From Cognataquiflexum aquatile (GTDB lineage: Bacteria; Bacteroidota; Bacteroidia; Cytophagales; Cyclobacteriaceae), in the NCBI RefSeq assembly GCF_003316845.1, contig NZ_QMIK01000003.1, positions 434,001 to 498,000 of the forward strand: 64,000 bases of DNA, read 5' to 3'. This document shows positions 18,053-26,569 of this stretch, piece by piece (position 1 is the first letter of the stretch; every line of letters starts with the position of its first letter). The notes below the pieces were generated by a model. It saw only the letters and a list, made by a program, of their open reading frames with translations. It had not been told where the DNA came from and made no database searches. The position numbers were made by a program, and so were the translations under genes.

Positions 18053-20164
18053 TTATCCCAATACTAAATTGATTACATAAGCATTATTTACTGGTGAACC
18101 AGGATTGATGGATTGGCCTCTGACCCTTCCCTTCCCTTGGTAGACCACACGTATTCCTTTGTTTTCCAATACATACAAAGCATCCCTTAAGGACATGCCC
18201 GTCACATCAGGCACAGTCGGCGAATCCACTTTGTTGGCTTTCCAGATGACAGCGTTGTTGACCGGGGTAGATTTTACCCATTCTTCTTCAGTCTCACCCG
18301 ATACATGGTTGGAGATTCCAAACTTGTTGCAGATCATCTGAAGTTCGTCCATTTTGCCTGCCTGTATCATTGGAAAAGTCCCTGAATTGGAAGTCAAATA
18401 TGTTTTGTCATTTTCCTTTTCATTCAATTCAAGATCCTGCGCAAAAATCTTGTCCGCAATTTCTTTGAATACAGGAGCTGAAACATCACCTCCATATGCA
18501 GCAAAACCTTTTGGACTGTCAATCACCACAATGGCCGAATATTTTGGATTGTCTGCAGGAAAGTATCCGGCAAATGAAGTGTAATACCGCTGTGTATACC
18601 GGCCACCGATCAGCTTTTGTGCAGTACCTGTTTTTCCGGCGATCTTGTATTCTTCGGTATAGACATTCTTGGCGGTGCCGTTTTCTACCACACCTTCCAA
18701 CAATTCCTTCAATTGGTCAATGGTCTTGGAGGAAGCAATGCTCCTACGTACCACTTCTGTTTCGTATTTTTCTTCGATCTGATTGCCTCTGGCTACAGCC
18801 TGCACGATCATGGGTTTGACCATTTTACCGTCATTGGCCACAGCATTATACAGCATGAGCGTATGCAAAGGAGTCAACTTGGCCTCATAGCCGATAGACA
18901 TCCAAGGAAGCGTGGTTCCATACCAATTTTTCTCTCCCGGCTTTTTGAAGTAGGGTACTCCCTCGCCTTTCAATTGGAAATCAATCGGCTTGTCGAGTCC
19001 TGCTTTTTCAATGTAGGCGACAAACTTGCTTGGATTGTGTCCAAAATTGTCTTCCACAAGTCTGGAAATAGCCACATTGGAAGATTTTTCAAATGCTTCT
19101 TTGATCGTGATTTTGCCATATCCACCTTCTTTGGAATCATTCATATTCCTGTCATAGAATTTGAAAGTCCCTTTGCCTGTATCGATAGAATCTTTGAGGT
19201 TGATTTTGCCTTCTTCAAGCAAGGCAAGCATGGAAAGCAACTTGAAGGTCGAACCTGGTTCTGTCAAGCCTTGATCACCGATGGCAAAATTGTAGTTCTC
19301 TCCATATCCCAATCCGTCCTTATTTTTTTGGAGATTGATCAATGCTTTGATTTGGCCGGTAGCCACTTCCATCACGATGACACACCCAAATTCGGCATCT
19401 TTATTTGTCAGATGTCTCAAAAGTGCAGATTCTGCCACGTCCTGGATATTGACATCCAAAGTGGTGAGGATATCATATCCGTCGTCCGGTTTGATATCTT
19501 CCGCATCAAAAACAGGCTTCCAAGAACCGCCGGCAATTCTTTGAAAAAGGGCTTTGCCATTTTTTCCTTCCAAAAAGTTATTGAAGCTGTATTCTATTCC
19601 TGCTCCGTTTTTGTCTTCATTGACAAATCCTACTGTCCTGCTAGCAAGGTTATTGAAGGGTCTGTATCTCTTTTCTACTTTCTCGAAGATCACACCGCCA
19701 CCTGAGCGGCCGTTTCTGAAAATCGGCCATTTGGCCATTTTCTGCATGTCCTGATAACCTATTTGGGTACGGTTGAGAATGACATATCTTTTCTTATCCG
19801 AGCGTGCATCCCTGATCATTCTTTTGTAAGAATTGGCGGATTTGTCCTTGAAGTGGGAAGACAGAAAGTAGGACAAAGAGTCAATGCCTTTTGAAAACAC
19901 ATCTTCTTTAGCCATCATTGGATCAATGACCACCCTGTAAAACGGTAGGCTTGTAGCCAAAAGACTTCCGTCAGCAGCATAGATATTTCCCCTTGTAGCG
20001 GTAACCTGCTTGTATTGGAAATTGAGCGTCTCAGACTTTGCCTGCCATTTTTCACCCTCCATAAACTGCAAATGGACAATCCTGTAGAAGATTGCCCCTG
20101 CAAACAAAGCCACCAAAATGAAGGCTATCCTTACACGCAGTACTATGGAACGTTTTATATTCAC
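18053..20164 (-). CDS. ftsI: Division transpeptidase FtsI (PBP3, class B) with PASTA domain
   Basis: FtsI cross-links septal peptidoglycan together with FtsW. The 703-residue protein has an N-terminal membrane anchor (about 9-31), a PBP dimer/pedestal domain (about 50-220), and the transpeptidase domain with STFK (305-308, catalytic Ser305), SSN (361-363) and KTG (511-513). A single PASTA domain closes the protein (about 640-703, 'PDVTGMSLRDALYVLENKGI'). The PASTA module is absent from E. coli FtsI but usual in Bacteroidota and Firmicutes. It starts right after the ftsL stop and runs into murE without a gap. Confidence 0.97.
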   Translation of the reverse strand: MNIKRSIVLRVRIAFILVALFAGAIFYRIVHLQFMEGEKWQAKSETLNFQYKQVTATRGNIYAADGSLLATSLPFYRVVIDPMMAKEDVFSKGIDSLSYFLSSHFKDKSANSYKRMIRDARSDKKRYVILNRTQIGYQDMQKMAKWPIFRNGRSGGGVIFEKVEKRYRPFNNLASRTVGFVNEDKNGAGIEYSFNNFLEGKNGKALFQRIAGGSWKPVFDAEDIKPDDGYDILTTLDVNIQDVAESALLRHLTNKDAEFGCVIVMEVATGQIKALINLQKNKDGLGYGENYNFAIGDQGLTEPGSTFKLLSMLALLEEGKINLKDSIDTGKGTFKFYDRNMNDSKEGGYGKITIKEAFEKSSNVAISRLVEDNFGHNPSKFVAYIEKAGLDKPIDFQLKGEGVPYFKKPGEKNWYGTTLPWMSIGYEAKLTPLHTLMLYNAVANDGKMVKPMIVQAVARGNQIEEKYETEVVRRSIASSKTIDQLKELLEGVVENGTAKNVYTEEYKIAGKTGTAQKLIGGRYTQRYYTSFAGYFPADNPKYSAIVVIDSPKGFAAYGGDVSAPVFKEIADKIFAQDLELNEKENDKTYLTSNSGTFPMIQAGKMDELQMICNKFGISNHVSGETEEEWVKSTPVNNAVIWKANKVDSPTVPDVTGMSLRDALYVLENKGIRVVYQGKGRVRGQSINPGSPVNNAYVINLVLG

Positions 20165-20542
20165 TTAGTCAACAATGATTTTAATCGGTGGTTCATCTAT
20201 TTCTACGATACCCAAAGGCGCAATTTTCTTTGCAACTTCAGACTGCTTGCTGCTCAGCATAAACTCCGCTTCGAGCGTGGTGACATCTGCCCTGACGTCT
20301 TCGACTTCCTGTTGCAGTTTTTCGATCTTTCGGATCATGTTGTCTGCACGGTGGTTGCTCCATATATAAATGAGCGCCAAGAAAGCCGCAAAGAAGAAAG
20401 GCGGTGCAAAATGAACCGGAACACCTTCTCCAAGAATACCGGTCACGTTGAGCTTCTCTTCGATCATGGTAAAGATGTTTTTACCATTCCCCTTTGGAGA
20501 AGAACCTTGTTGGATTTTCTTCTTGAAAGTATTTTGGCTCAT
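20165..20542 (-). CDS. ftsL: FtsL-like division protein
   Basis: The 125-residue bitopic protein has a cytoplasmic N-terminus of about 45 residues and one hydrophobic segment ('PFFFAAFLALIYIWS', about 48-62). A periplasmic coiled-coil stretch follows ('NMIRKIEKLQQEVEDVRADV'), then a short tail. FtsL forms a complex with FtsQ and FtsB and activates FtsWI. Sequence identity in this family is poor; the call rests on topology, coiled coil, and position between rsmH and ftsI. It starts 1 bp after the rsmH stop and its own stop abuts ftsI. Confidence 0.88.
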   Translation of the reverse strand: MSQNTFKKKIQQGSSPKGNGKNIFTMIEEKLNVTGILGEGVPVHFAPPFFFAAFLALIYIWSNHRADNMIRKIEKLQQEVEDVRADVTTLEAEFMLSSKQSEVAKKIAPLGIVEIDEPPIKIIVD

Positions 20543-20543
20543 C

Positions 20544-21449
20544 TTATTTCTTTTCAGCTATTCTCAGTTTGGCACTGCGTGCCCTGTTGTTTCTCTGTAT
20601 TTCTTCCTCATCAGCGATGAGTGCCTTTCTATGGATCGGTTCCAAAGGTCTGAGTAGGTTGCCGTAGAAATCTTTTTCCACCTCACCCTGGAATTTTCCT
20701 TTGTTGATGAAGTTCTTGACCAACCTGTCCTCCAATGAATGGTAGCTCATCACGACCAACCTTCCACCGGGTTTCAATGCCTCCACTGTTTGTTTCAGCA
20801 TGTCTTCCAAAGCCCCCATCTCATCGTTGACTTCAATCCTCAATGCCTGAAACACCTGGGCGAAGTATTTGAACTCTTTGCCTCGTGGCGCATATTTCTG
20901 GAGCAAAGCCTTGAAATCTGCTGTTGTTTCAAATTGCGCTGCCGCTCTTTGGGAGACGACCGCCTGTGCAAGAGTCTTGGCATTTTTGATTTCACCGTAA
21001 ATGCCAAAAATCTTGTGAAGCTTTCCTTCTTCGTAAGTATTCAGGACATCTTTGGCTGAAATATCCATGCCGCTGCTCATTCTCATGTCAAGTTTCCCTT
21101 CGAAACGCGTCGAAAAACCCCTTTTGGGTTCGTCTATCTGATGGGAAGAAATCCCCAAGTCAGCGAGAATTCCGTCCACTTGGCTTACCCCATAGAGGCG
21201 GAGGTATTTTCTAAAATCCCTGAAATTGGCCTGAATGAAGGTGAAGCGCGCATCCTCAGGAATATTGGCTTCAGCATCTACATCTTGGTCAAATCCATAC
21301 AAATGCCCTTTATCCAGGTGTTTGAGGATTTCTCTCGAATGCCCGCCGCCACCGAAAGTCAGGTCTATGTAAATCCCATTGGGATCAATAGCCAAGCCTT
21401 CAATGCAAGGGCCAAGCATCACGGGGATATGATAAGGAAGTGCTGTCAT
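20544..21449 (-). CDS. rsmH: 16S rRNA (cytosine-1402-N4)-methyltransferase RsmH
   Basis: RsmH (MraW) methylates N4 of C1402 in the 16S rRNA P-site using S-adenosylmethionine. The 301-residue protein starts with the family signature 'YHIPVMLGPCIEGL'. The SAM loop 'YIDLTFGGGGHSREIL' (about 28-43), 'GILADLGISSHQID' and the C-terminal 'MSYHSLEDRLVKNF' follow. The length matches the family. It lies 2 bp after mraZ, the ancestral pairing at the head of division clusters. Confidence 0.98.
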   Translation of the reverse strand: MTALPYHIPVMLGPCIEGLAIDPNGIYIDLTFGGGGHSREILKHLDKGHLYGFDQDVDAEANIPEDARFTFIQANFRDFRKYLRLYGVSQVDGILADLGISSHQIDEPKRGFSTRFEGKLDMRMSSGMDISAKDVLNTYEEGKLHKIFGIYGEIKNAKTLAQAVVSQRAAAQFETTADFKALLQKYAPRGKEFKYFAQVFQALRIEVNDEMGALEDMLKQTVEALKPGGRLVVMSYHSLEDRLVKNFINKGKFQGEVEKDFYGNLLRPLEPIHRKALIADEEEIQRNNRARSAKLRIAEKK

Positions 21450-21451
21450 GG

Positions 21452-21892
21452 TCAGGAAAGATATTTATCCATCAAGTTTGACAGCTCATCCTGATCGGTA
21501 ATGGTATTTTGATCGTATTTTTCAGGACTCCAGATTTCCACGAATGAACCCACTCCCAAAAGGATGGCATCTTTGTCGATACCGGCTTTTTGGAGAAAAG
21601 TCTTGGGGATCAAAAAACGTCCGGCGTTATCCAGCTCCACTTCAGTCATGCTTTCAAAAAAACCTCTCTTGATCCTCCTTTGGATTGGATCACGGTCTGA
21701 GAGCGCATTGATCTGGTGTAAAAGTTTTTTAAACTCTACTTGGGTGTACAACGCAAGACATCCATCGTCTCCATGCCGCAAAATGAGGGTATCACCGTTG
21801 GATTCCGGTATTGCTGCCTTCATCTTGGCAGGCAATGCCAGACGTCCTTTCGGATCCACCTTGCATTCGTATCGGCTGTTGAACATTCCCAT
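21452..21892 (-). CDS. mraZ: Division-cluster transcriptional regulator MraZ
   Basis: MraZ is an AbrB-like DNA-binding protein that in other bacteria binds repeats upstream of its own gene and controls the division cluster. The 146-residue protein has two tandem SpoVT/AbrB-like modules with the 'DxxGR' signature: 'CKVDPKGRLALPAKMKAA' (about 10-27) and 'LDNAGRFLIPKTFLQKAG' (about 86-103). It is the first gene of the minus-strand cluster, and three MraZ-type 10-bp repeats lie 59 bp upstream of its start, overlapping a predicted promoter. This fits autoregulation. Confidence 0.97.
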   Translation of the reverse strand: MGMFNSRYECKVDPKGRLALPAKMKAAIPESNGDTLILRHGDDGCLALYTQVEFKKLLHQINALSDRDPIQRRIKRGFFESMTEVELDNAGRFLIPKTFLQKAGIDKDAILLGVGSFVEIWSPEKYDQNTITDQDELSNLMDKYLS

Positions 21893-21950
21893 GGGCTTAT
21901 CTTGGATTTACTACAATGACAAAAGTAAGAAAAGCAACAACACCATCCAC

Positions 21951-21980
21951 CACTTTTCCCCACTTTTCTCCACTTTTTCT
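21951..21980 (-). promoter_or_regulatory. Triple MraZ-binding repeat upstream of mraZ
   Basis: Three direct repeats with an exact 10-bp period begin at 21951, 21961 and 21971 on the plus strand, each starting CACTTTT. In the sense of mraZ they read AAAAGTGG or AAAAGTGN at 10-bp spacing, with an extra CCAC next to them (21947-21950). This matches the AAAGTG-N-type repeats, one helical turn apart, recognised by MraZ rings in other bacteria. They lie just downstream of the predicted -7 element, where bound MraZ could block transcription start. Confidence 0.82.
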
Positions 21981-22012
21981 TAAAACTATTTAAAAGTTTG
22001 ATTTATTACAAT
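21981..22012 (-). promoter_or_regulatory. Predicted promoter of the division cluster
   Basis: On the minus strand an ATTG (22012-22009) is followed after 20 nt by TAGTTTTA (21988-21981). It partly fits the Bacteroidota pattern TTTG-N19/21-TAnnTTTG, with the last -7 bases unmatched. The start of transcription would fall in the first MraZ repeat. It is the best candidate between mraZ and the divergent TlpA-like gene. Confidence 0.45.
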
Positions 22013-22341
22013 AATTTTTGAAAAAAATAGCCCTTTTTTTATTTGGTGCTCAGCCACTTGGGAAGAATCTCTCCCGAGAAAAAAACGTCAAAAACAATTC
22101 AAAAACAGCGTTTTTCTGTTAAATGAAATGAAAAATATTCGGGATCAAATCCATTATTTCCATTTTGGGAGAAAAGTGGGGCAATTTCCCAAAGAGTTTA
22201 GCCTTTTTGGAGGATTTTGAGAATTCTTTTTATTTTTTGGAAGACTTTTGAACCTTTTGACCAAAAAAATTCTTTACCACACAAAACCAGTAGGTTTATA
22301 GATTTTAATTTTCTTTACAAGAAAATCCACCACAACACCTT
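22013..22341. other. AT-rich divergent intergenic region
   Basis: These 329 bases contain no credible gene. Runs of T and A dominate, with one isolated GAAAAGTGGGG (22171-22181) that resembles a single MraZ repeat unit on the plus strand. The promoter of the TlpA-like gene should lie near its right end, but no good -33/-7 pair is visible. Confidence 0.4.
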
Positions 22342-23571
22342 ATGAAATCATTAATAGTATTGGCTTTTACTCTCCCGGTTCTTTTCCTTTTTTCCTGCGG
22401 AAATAAAAAAACAGAAAAACCGGATATTCAAGGAAGATGGCATGCCGAACTGAACCTCACCGGGGACCTTCTCCCATTTGAAATCGGGTTTGTAAAAAAG
22501 GGCGAAAACTGGATCATGGAAGCTTATCATGCAGAAGAGGTTTTGAGCTTTGATGAGGTGGTGGTCACAGGTGATTCTATCAAGGTTACTATGGGAACTT
22601 TTGACTCTGAAATCCGGGCAAAATTCATTGGTAACAACCTGATAGAGGGAGTGTTCACAAAAAATTATGCAAAAGATTACTTCGTGCCATTCAAAGCTGA
22701 AAAGGGTGAAAGAAGCAGGTTTGAAGTGACTGAAAAACCATCGACAGATTTCTCAGGAAAGTGGAAAACAGAGTTTCTCGAGGAAGATGGAGATACCTAT
22801 CCTGCTGTTGGGATTTTCACCCAAAACGGTGATAAAATCACCGGGACATTTCTTACCAAACTTGGAGATTATCGTTACCTCGAAGGCAACGTATCGGGTA
22901 ATACTTTTTACCTGAGCACCTTTGATGGCAACCATTTATTCCTGTTTTCGGGAGAACTTCAGGCTGATGGTTCGGTAACCGGACGCTTCCGCAGCGGCCC
23001 CAAATCGAAGGAAACTTTTCAGGCTATTCGGGATGAAAATTTTGAACTTCCTGATGCTTTTTCCCTCAATTACCTCAAAGAAGGTTATGATACTTTTTCA
23101 TTCACATTTCCTGATGTAAATGGAAAAATGGTTTCTCTCGAAGACGAAAAATTCAAAGACAAAGTGGTATTGGTGCAGATTTTTGGGACCTGGTGTCCAA
23201 ACTGTGTCGATGAAACCAAGTTTTTGGCTCCATGGTATGAGAAGAACAAAAGCAGAGGGGTGGAAATCATAGGCTTGGCATTCGAAAGCAAGCCCGAATT
23301 TGACTATGCAAGTGCCAGGGTAAAAAAGACAATCGACAGGCTGAATGCCAATTACACTTTTCTGATCGCAGGGGTCAGTGATAAGGAAAAGGCTTCAGAG
23401 GCCTTGCCTGCTTTGAATGAGGTTTTGGCATTTCCGACTTTGATTTATATTGACAAAAAAGGAAAAGTAAGAAAGATCCACACGGGATTTACCGGTCCCG
23501 GCACCGGAGATTATTATGACCGATGGGTGGCCGAACATGAAGCTTTGGTGAGTGAGTTGGTGGAGGAGTAA
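22342..23571 (+). CDS. TlpA-like thioredoxin-fold lipoprotein
   Basis: The 409-residue protein has a lipoprotein signal ending in the lipobox LFSC with Cys19. A large N-terminal region (about 25-245) reads as two similar all-beta units ('IQGRWHAELNLTGDLLPFEI', 'FSGKWKTEFLEEDGDTYPAV'). A TlpA/AhpC-TSA thioredoxin domain follows (about 250-409), with the redox motif WCPNC at 284-288 and the cis-proline loop 'AFPTLIYIDKKG'. It should act as a periplasm-facing thiol-disulfide reductase. The N-terminal repeats are of unknown function. It stands alone, divergent from the division cluster. Confidence 0.9.
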   Translation: MKSLIVLAFTLPVLFLFSCGNKKTEKPDIQGRWHAELNLTGDLLPFEIGFVKKGENWIMEAYHAEEVLSFDEVVVTGDSIKVTMGTFDSEIRAKFIGNNLIEGVFTKNYAKDYFVPFKAEKGERSRFEVTEKPSTDFSGKWKTEFLEEDGDTYPAVGIFTQNGDKITGTFLTKLGDYRYLEGNVSGNTFYLSTFDGNHLFLFSGELQADGSVTGRFRSGPKSKETFQAIRDENFELPDAFSLNYLKEGYDTFSFTFPDVNGKMVSLEDEKFKDKVVLVQIFGTWCPNCVDETKFLAPWYEKNKSRGVEIIGLAFESKPEFDYASARVKKTIDRLNANYTFLIAGVSDKEKASEALPALNEVLAFPTLIYIDKKGKVRKIHTGFTGPGTGDYYDRWVAEHEALVSELVEE

Positions 23572-23684
23572 ATCAGTAGGCGGAACGCAGTCGCAGCGAG
23601 AAGGTGACAGTCGCAGAAGGCAGTTTGCAGTACCGGTTAATCAGATTGTACTGTAAGAAAATACTTCTCTACTTAGAAATAACT
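23572..23684. repeat. Short direct repeats between convergent genes
   Basis: The 9-mer CAGTCGCAG occurs at 23588-23596 and 23608-23616, with related GCAG-containing bits (GGCAG, TTGCAG) through about 23630. The tract lies between the stops of two convergent genes. No terminator hairpin is obvious. It looks like a decayed simple repeat of the kind common between Bacteroidota genes. Confidence 0.45.
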
Positions 23685-24659
23685 TTATTTCTTCCGCTCG
23701 ATGGTGTACCTGACGAGGCCTTCTAAGGAGTGTTTGTATTCAGAATCAGGGAATTCGGTCAAAAGCACCATTGCTTCCTCAAAATACCTGTTCATGGCTT
23801 CATTTGCATAAGCCAAGCCGCCTGACTTCTTTACAAAAGAAATGACTTCATTGACGGATTTCTTATCCTCGTTTTTGTTGCGGACGAGATAGATTATTTT
23901 TCTTTTGTCCAGCCAAGAGGCATTATTGAGGGCATAGATTAGGGGAAGTGTCATCTTCTTTTCTTTGATGTCAATGCCCAAAGGTTTTCCGATCTCATCT
24001 TCACCATAATCAAAAAGGTCATCTTTAATCTGAAAAGCCATTCCTATTTTTTCCCCGAAAGTCCGCATCTTATCAATGATCTCTCCCGTAGCCCCGGAAG
24101 TCGATGCCCCGACAGCACAACAGGAAGCAATCAAGCTTGCGGTTTTTTGGCGGATGATGGTATAATAGACATCTTCTGTAATGTCAAGCTTCCGTGATTT
24201 TGCCATTTGAAGCAATTCTCCTTCTGACATTTCGCGTACGGCATTGGAGACGATTTTGAGCAGGTCAAAATCCCCGTTGTCTACGCTGAGCAATAGACCT
24301 CTTGAGAGCAAATAGTCACCTACCAAAACTGCGATTTTGTTCTTCCAAAGGGCATTTATTGAAAAAAATCCGCGGCGGTAATTCGAGTCGTCCACCACAT
24401 CGTCATGTACAAGTGTCGCAGTGTGCAACAATTCAATCAAAGCAGCTCCTCTATATGTTGATTCTGAAATCCCCCCACACATACCGGCAGTCAAAAACAC
24501 AAACATAGGCCGCATCTGCTTGCCTTTGCGTCGGACAATATAATTAGTGATATGGTCGAGAAGTTTGACCTTACTTTTCATAAAGTCACGGAATTTGGTT
24601 TCAAATTCCTCCATCTCTGTGGCGATAGGTGCTTGAATCTGTTTGAGGTCAGGCTTCAT
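23685..24659 (-). CDS. Polyprenyl diphosphate synthase
   Basis: The 324-residue trans-prenyltransferase extends an allylic diphosphate with isopentenyl diphosphate. The two Asp-rich motifs are present: DDVVD at about 86-90 (in 'LVHDDVVDDSNYRRG') and DDLFD in 'FQIKDDLFDYGEDEIG', as are 'KGKQMRPMFVF' and 'GEIIDKMRTFG'. I take the ATG at 24659 (MKPDLKQ) as the start; an in-frame ATG six codons upstream (24677) is possible but adds an atypical MQHYCF. Length and lack of bulky residues before the first motif fit a long-chain product, plausibly the menaquinone side chain. Product length is inference. Confidence 0.92.
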   Translation of the reverse strand: MKPDLKQIQAPIATEMEEFETKFRDFMKSKVKLLDHITNYIVRRKGKQMRPMFVFLTAGMCGGISESTYRGAALIELLHTATLVHDDVVDDSNYRRGFFSINALWKNKIAVLVGDYLLSRGLLLSVDNGDFDLLKIVSNAVREMSEGELLQMAKSRKLDITEDVYYTIIRQKTASLIASCCAVGASTSGATGEIIDKMRTFGEKIGMAFQIKDDLFDYGEDEIGKPLGIDIKEKKMTLPLIYALNNASWLDKRKIIYLVRNKNEDKKSVNEVISFVKKSGGLAYANEAMNRYFEEAMVLLTEFPDSEYKHSLEGLVRYTIERKK

Positions 24660-24800
24660 AAAACAATAATGCTGCAATAATACAATGGATTCCTAGCAGC
24701 ACAAAACCCAAGGTAAAATATTACCAAACAAACACCCCAGAGTTAAAAACGTTTTAGGCAACAAGTTCTTTTTCTTTCTACATCCTAAAACGGATTGTAA

Positions 24801-24816
24801 ACACACAATTGTGCGT
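24801..24816. promoter_or_regulatory. Near-palindrome between divergent genes
   Basis: ACACACAATTGTGCGT is a 16-nt inverted repeat with one mismatched pair around the perfect core CACAATTGTG. It lies between the divergent polyprenyl synthase and acyltransferase genes, 23 bp before the TATCTTTG element at 24839-24846. It could be an operator, but chance is not excluded. Confidence 0.35.
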
Positions 24817-24838
24817 GTACCAACGTGGTGATTTTTGT

Positions 24839-24846
24839 TATCTTTG
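24839..24846 (+). promoter_or_regulatory. Predicted -7 element of the acyltransferase-gpsA unit
   Basis: TATCTTTG fits the Bacteroidota -7 consensus TAnnTTTG and lies 25 bp upstream of the TTG start codon at 24872. No good TTTG is found 19-21 bp upstream, so the promoter is only half supported. Confidence 0.4.
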
Positions 24847-24871
24847 TTGTCCATCAAAATAAGGAAATCCC

Positions 24872-26569
24872 TTGGCTGATACTTATATCAAACACCAATA
24901 CGAACCTATTCTTCCCAAAAAGGACGAGTGGCCGGTCGTCAAACTCAGCAAAAACAGGAAAGATTTTATCAGAAAAGTGGCGGATGCCAGTAAAAAATCA
25001 GTCCTGGAAATCACCGCAGAGAATATTGACCTACTCAAGGAGGAGCTTGAAACAACGCTTTACCGCGAAAAACTCAGGATGAAGCAAAATCCCTGGGCAG
25101 TGGATCCGGATGATGAGAAAGAATTTTGGGGAAAAGTAAAATCAACCATGGTCCAACTCAGCGCAGATGGCAGTTTGACCAAAACCCAAAAGAAGAAGAA
25201 ATACCTTGAAATTCTCGATGACATTACCATGCGGTATTCGGAAGAAATCGCCAGTAATTTTATCCATTCCCACTATAAAGTTACCCGTAGGATCGTCACT
25301 TTTGGTTTTTCCAGGTTGCTGAATGCTGCCCGGGTAAAAGGATTCAAATCAATATTTAGCAATCAATTTAGCCTTCAGGATAAAATCCAGATTGTAGGAG
25401 AAACAGACCAAATACGTGAGCTTGCCTCCAAGGGAACGATCGTAATGGTTCCTACCCATTTTTCTAATCTTGACAGCATTTTGATCGGCTGGATTATTTC
25501 CGTTTTGGGCTTGCCGCCCTTCATCTATGGGGCCGGATTGAACCTGTTCAACATCAGCATTTTTGCTTATTTCATGAATGCCCTAGGCGCCTACAAGGTT
25601 GACAGGAGAAAGAAAAACCTCATTTATCTTGAGACATTAAAAACCTATTCTTCAGAAGCTTTGCAGTTTGGCGTTCATAGTCTTTTCTTTCCTGGTGGCA
25701 CCCGGTCCCGAAGCGGGATGATAGAGAAAAAACTCAAACTCGGACTCCTGAGTACGGCTGTAGAAGCTCAAAGAGCAAATTTTGAAAGAGGTGAAGATGA
25801 TGTCAGCGGAAAGATTTTCATTGTCCCTGTTACGATCAACTACCACTTCGTCCTCGAGGCACCAAGCCTTATACAGGAACACCTGGCTTTGACAGGTCAG
25901 GAGCGCTATTATAAAGAGTCGGATGAGTTTTCTACCTCCTACAAAATCTCGAAATTTTTGGTCAAGTTCTTTACCAAAGGTTCCGATATCTCGGTGTCTG
26001 TAGGAAAGGCACTTGATGTCTTGGGCAACTATGTCGACAATGACGGCAACAGCATAGACCGAAATGGGAGAAAAATTGATACCAAAGATTACTTTCTCTA
26101 CAATGGGAAAGTTACCGTGGATGCCCAGAGGGAAGAAGAATATACCTATCATTTGGGCAAAAGGATTGTGGAGGAATTCCATAAAATCAACAGGGTTTTC
26201 AGCTCCCATTTGGTGGCATTCACTGCCTTTCAGATGATCAAAAGGGATAATAAAAAAATGGACCTCTATAACCTCCTCAGGTTGCCGGAAGAGGATGTGG
26301 TGCTCATTTATAATGAATTCAAAGAAGAGTGTCTAAAAGTACTGGGCAAAATCAAGGAACTGGAAGCAGAATCAAAAGTGCAGATTGCGCCGCACATGAA
26401 AATGGATATAGACAGCATCATTGATCATGGGTTGGCCAACGTCGGGATGTATCATGCAAAGCGTCCTTTGGTCAAAAACAGCATGGGCAACATAGAAACC
26501 CAGGACTTGAATCTCCTGTATTATTACCACAACAGACTTCACGGATATGACCTCGAAAAACTCTTCTAA
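24872..26569 (+). CDS. 1-acyl-sn-glycerol-3-phosphate / glycerol-3-phosphate acyltransferase (PlsB/PlsC superfamily)
   Basis: The 565-residue protein has the acyltransferase block I HX4D at 196-201 ('VPTHFSNLDSI') and block III 'FFPGGTRSRSG' (272-282), where the usual Glu of FPEGTRS is Gly. Long helical regions flank the domain. It should acylate glycerol phosphate or a related acceptor at the membrane. The start is TTG (24872), since no ATG lies near. The next gene, gpsA, makes sn-glycerol 3-phosphate and overlaps it by 23 bp, strong support for a glycerolipid role. Size resembles PlsB-like glycerol-3-phosphate acyltransferases; the exact acceptor is unproven. Confidence 0.85.
   Translation: MADTYIKHQYEPILPKKDEWPVVKLSKNRKDFIRKVADASKKSVLEITAENIDLLKEELETTLYREKLRMKQNPWAVDPDDEKEFWGKVKSTMVQLSADGSLTKTQKKKKYLEILDDITMRYSEEIASNFIHSHYKVTRRIVTFGFSRLLNAARVKGFKSIFSNQFSLQDKIQIVGETDQIRELASKGTIVMVPTHFSNLDSILIGWIISVLGLPPFIYGAGLNLFNISIFAYFMNALGAYKVDRRKKNLIYLETLKTYSSEALQFGVHSLFFPGGTRSRSGMIEKKLKLGLLSTAVEAQRANFERGEDDVSGKIFIVPVTINYHFVLEAPSLIQEHLALTGQERYYKESDEFSTSYKISKFLVKFFTKGSDISVSVGKALDVLGNYVDNDGNSIDRNGRKIDTKDYFLYNGKVTVDAQREEEYTYHLGKRIVEEFHKINRVFSSHLVAFTAFQMIKRDNKKMDLYNLLRLPEEDVVLIYNEFKEECLKVLGKIKELEAESKVQIAPHMKMDIDSIIDHGLANVGMYHAKRPLVKNSMGNIETQDLNLLYYYHNRLHGYDLEKLF

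Noticed and set aside
18617-19705. Long open frame of 362 codons on the plus strand across ftsI
   Set aside because: It lies wholly antisense to a complete ftsI with all penicillin-binding motifs; its composition (many Phe, Ile, Cys, His) is that of a reverse-strand shadow.
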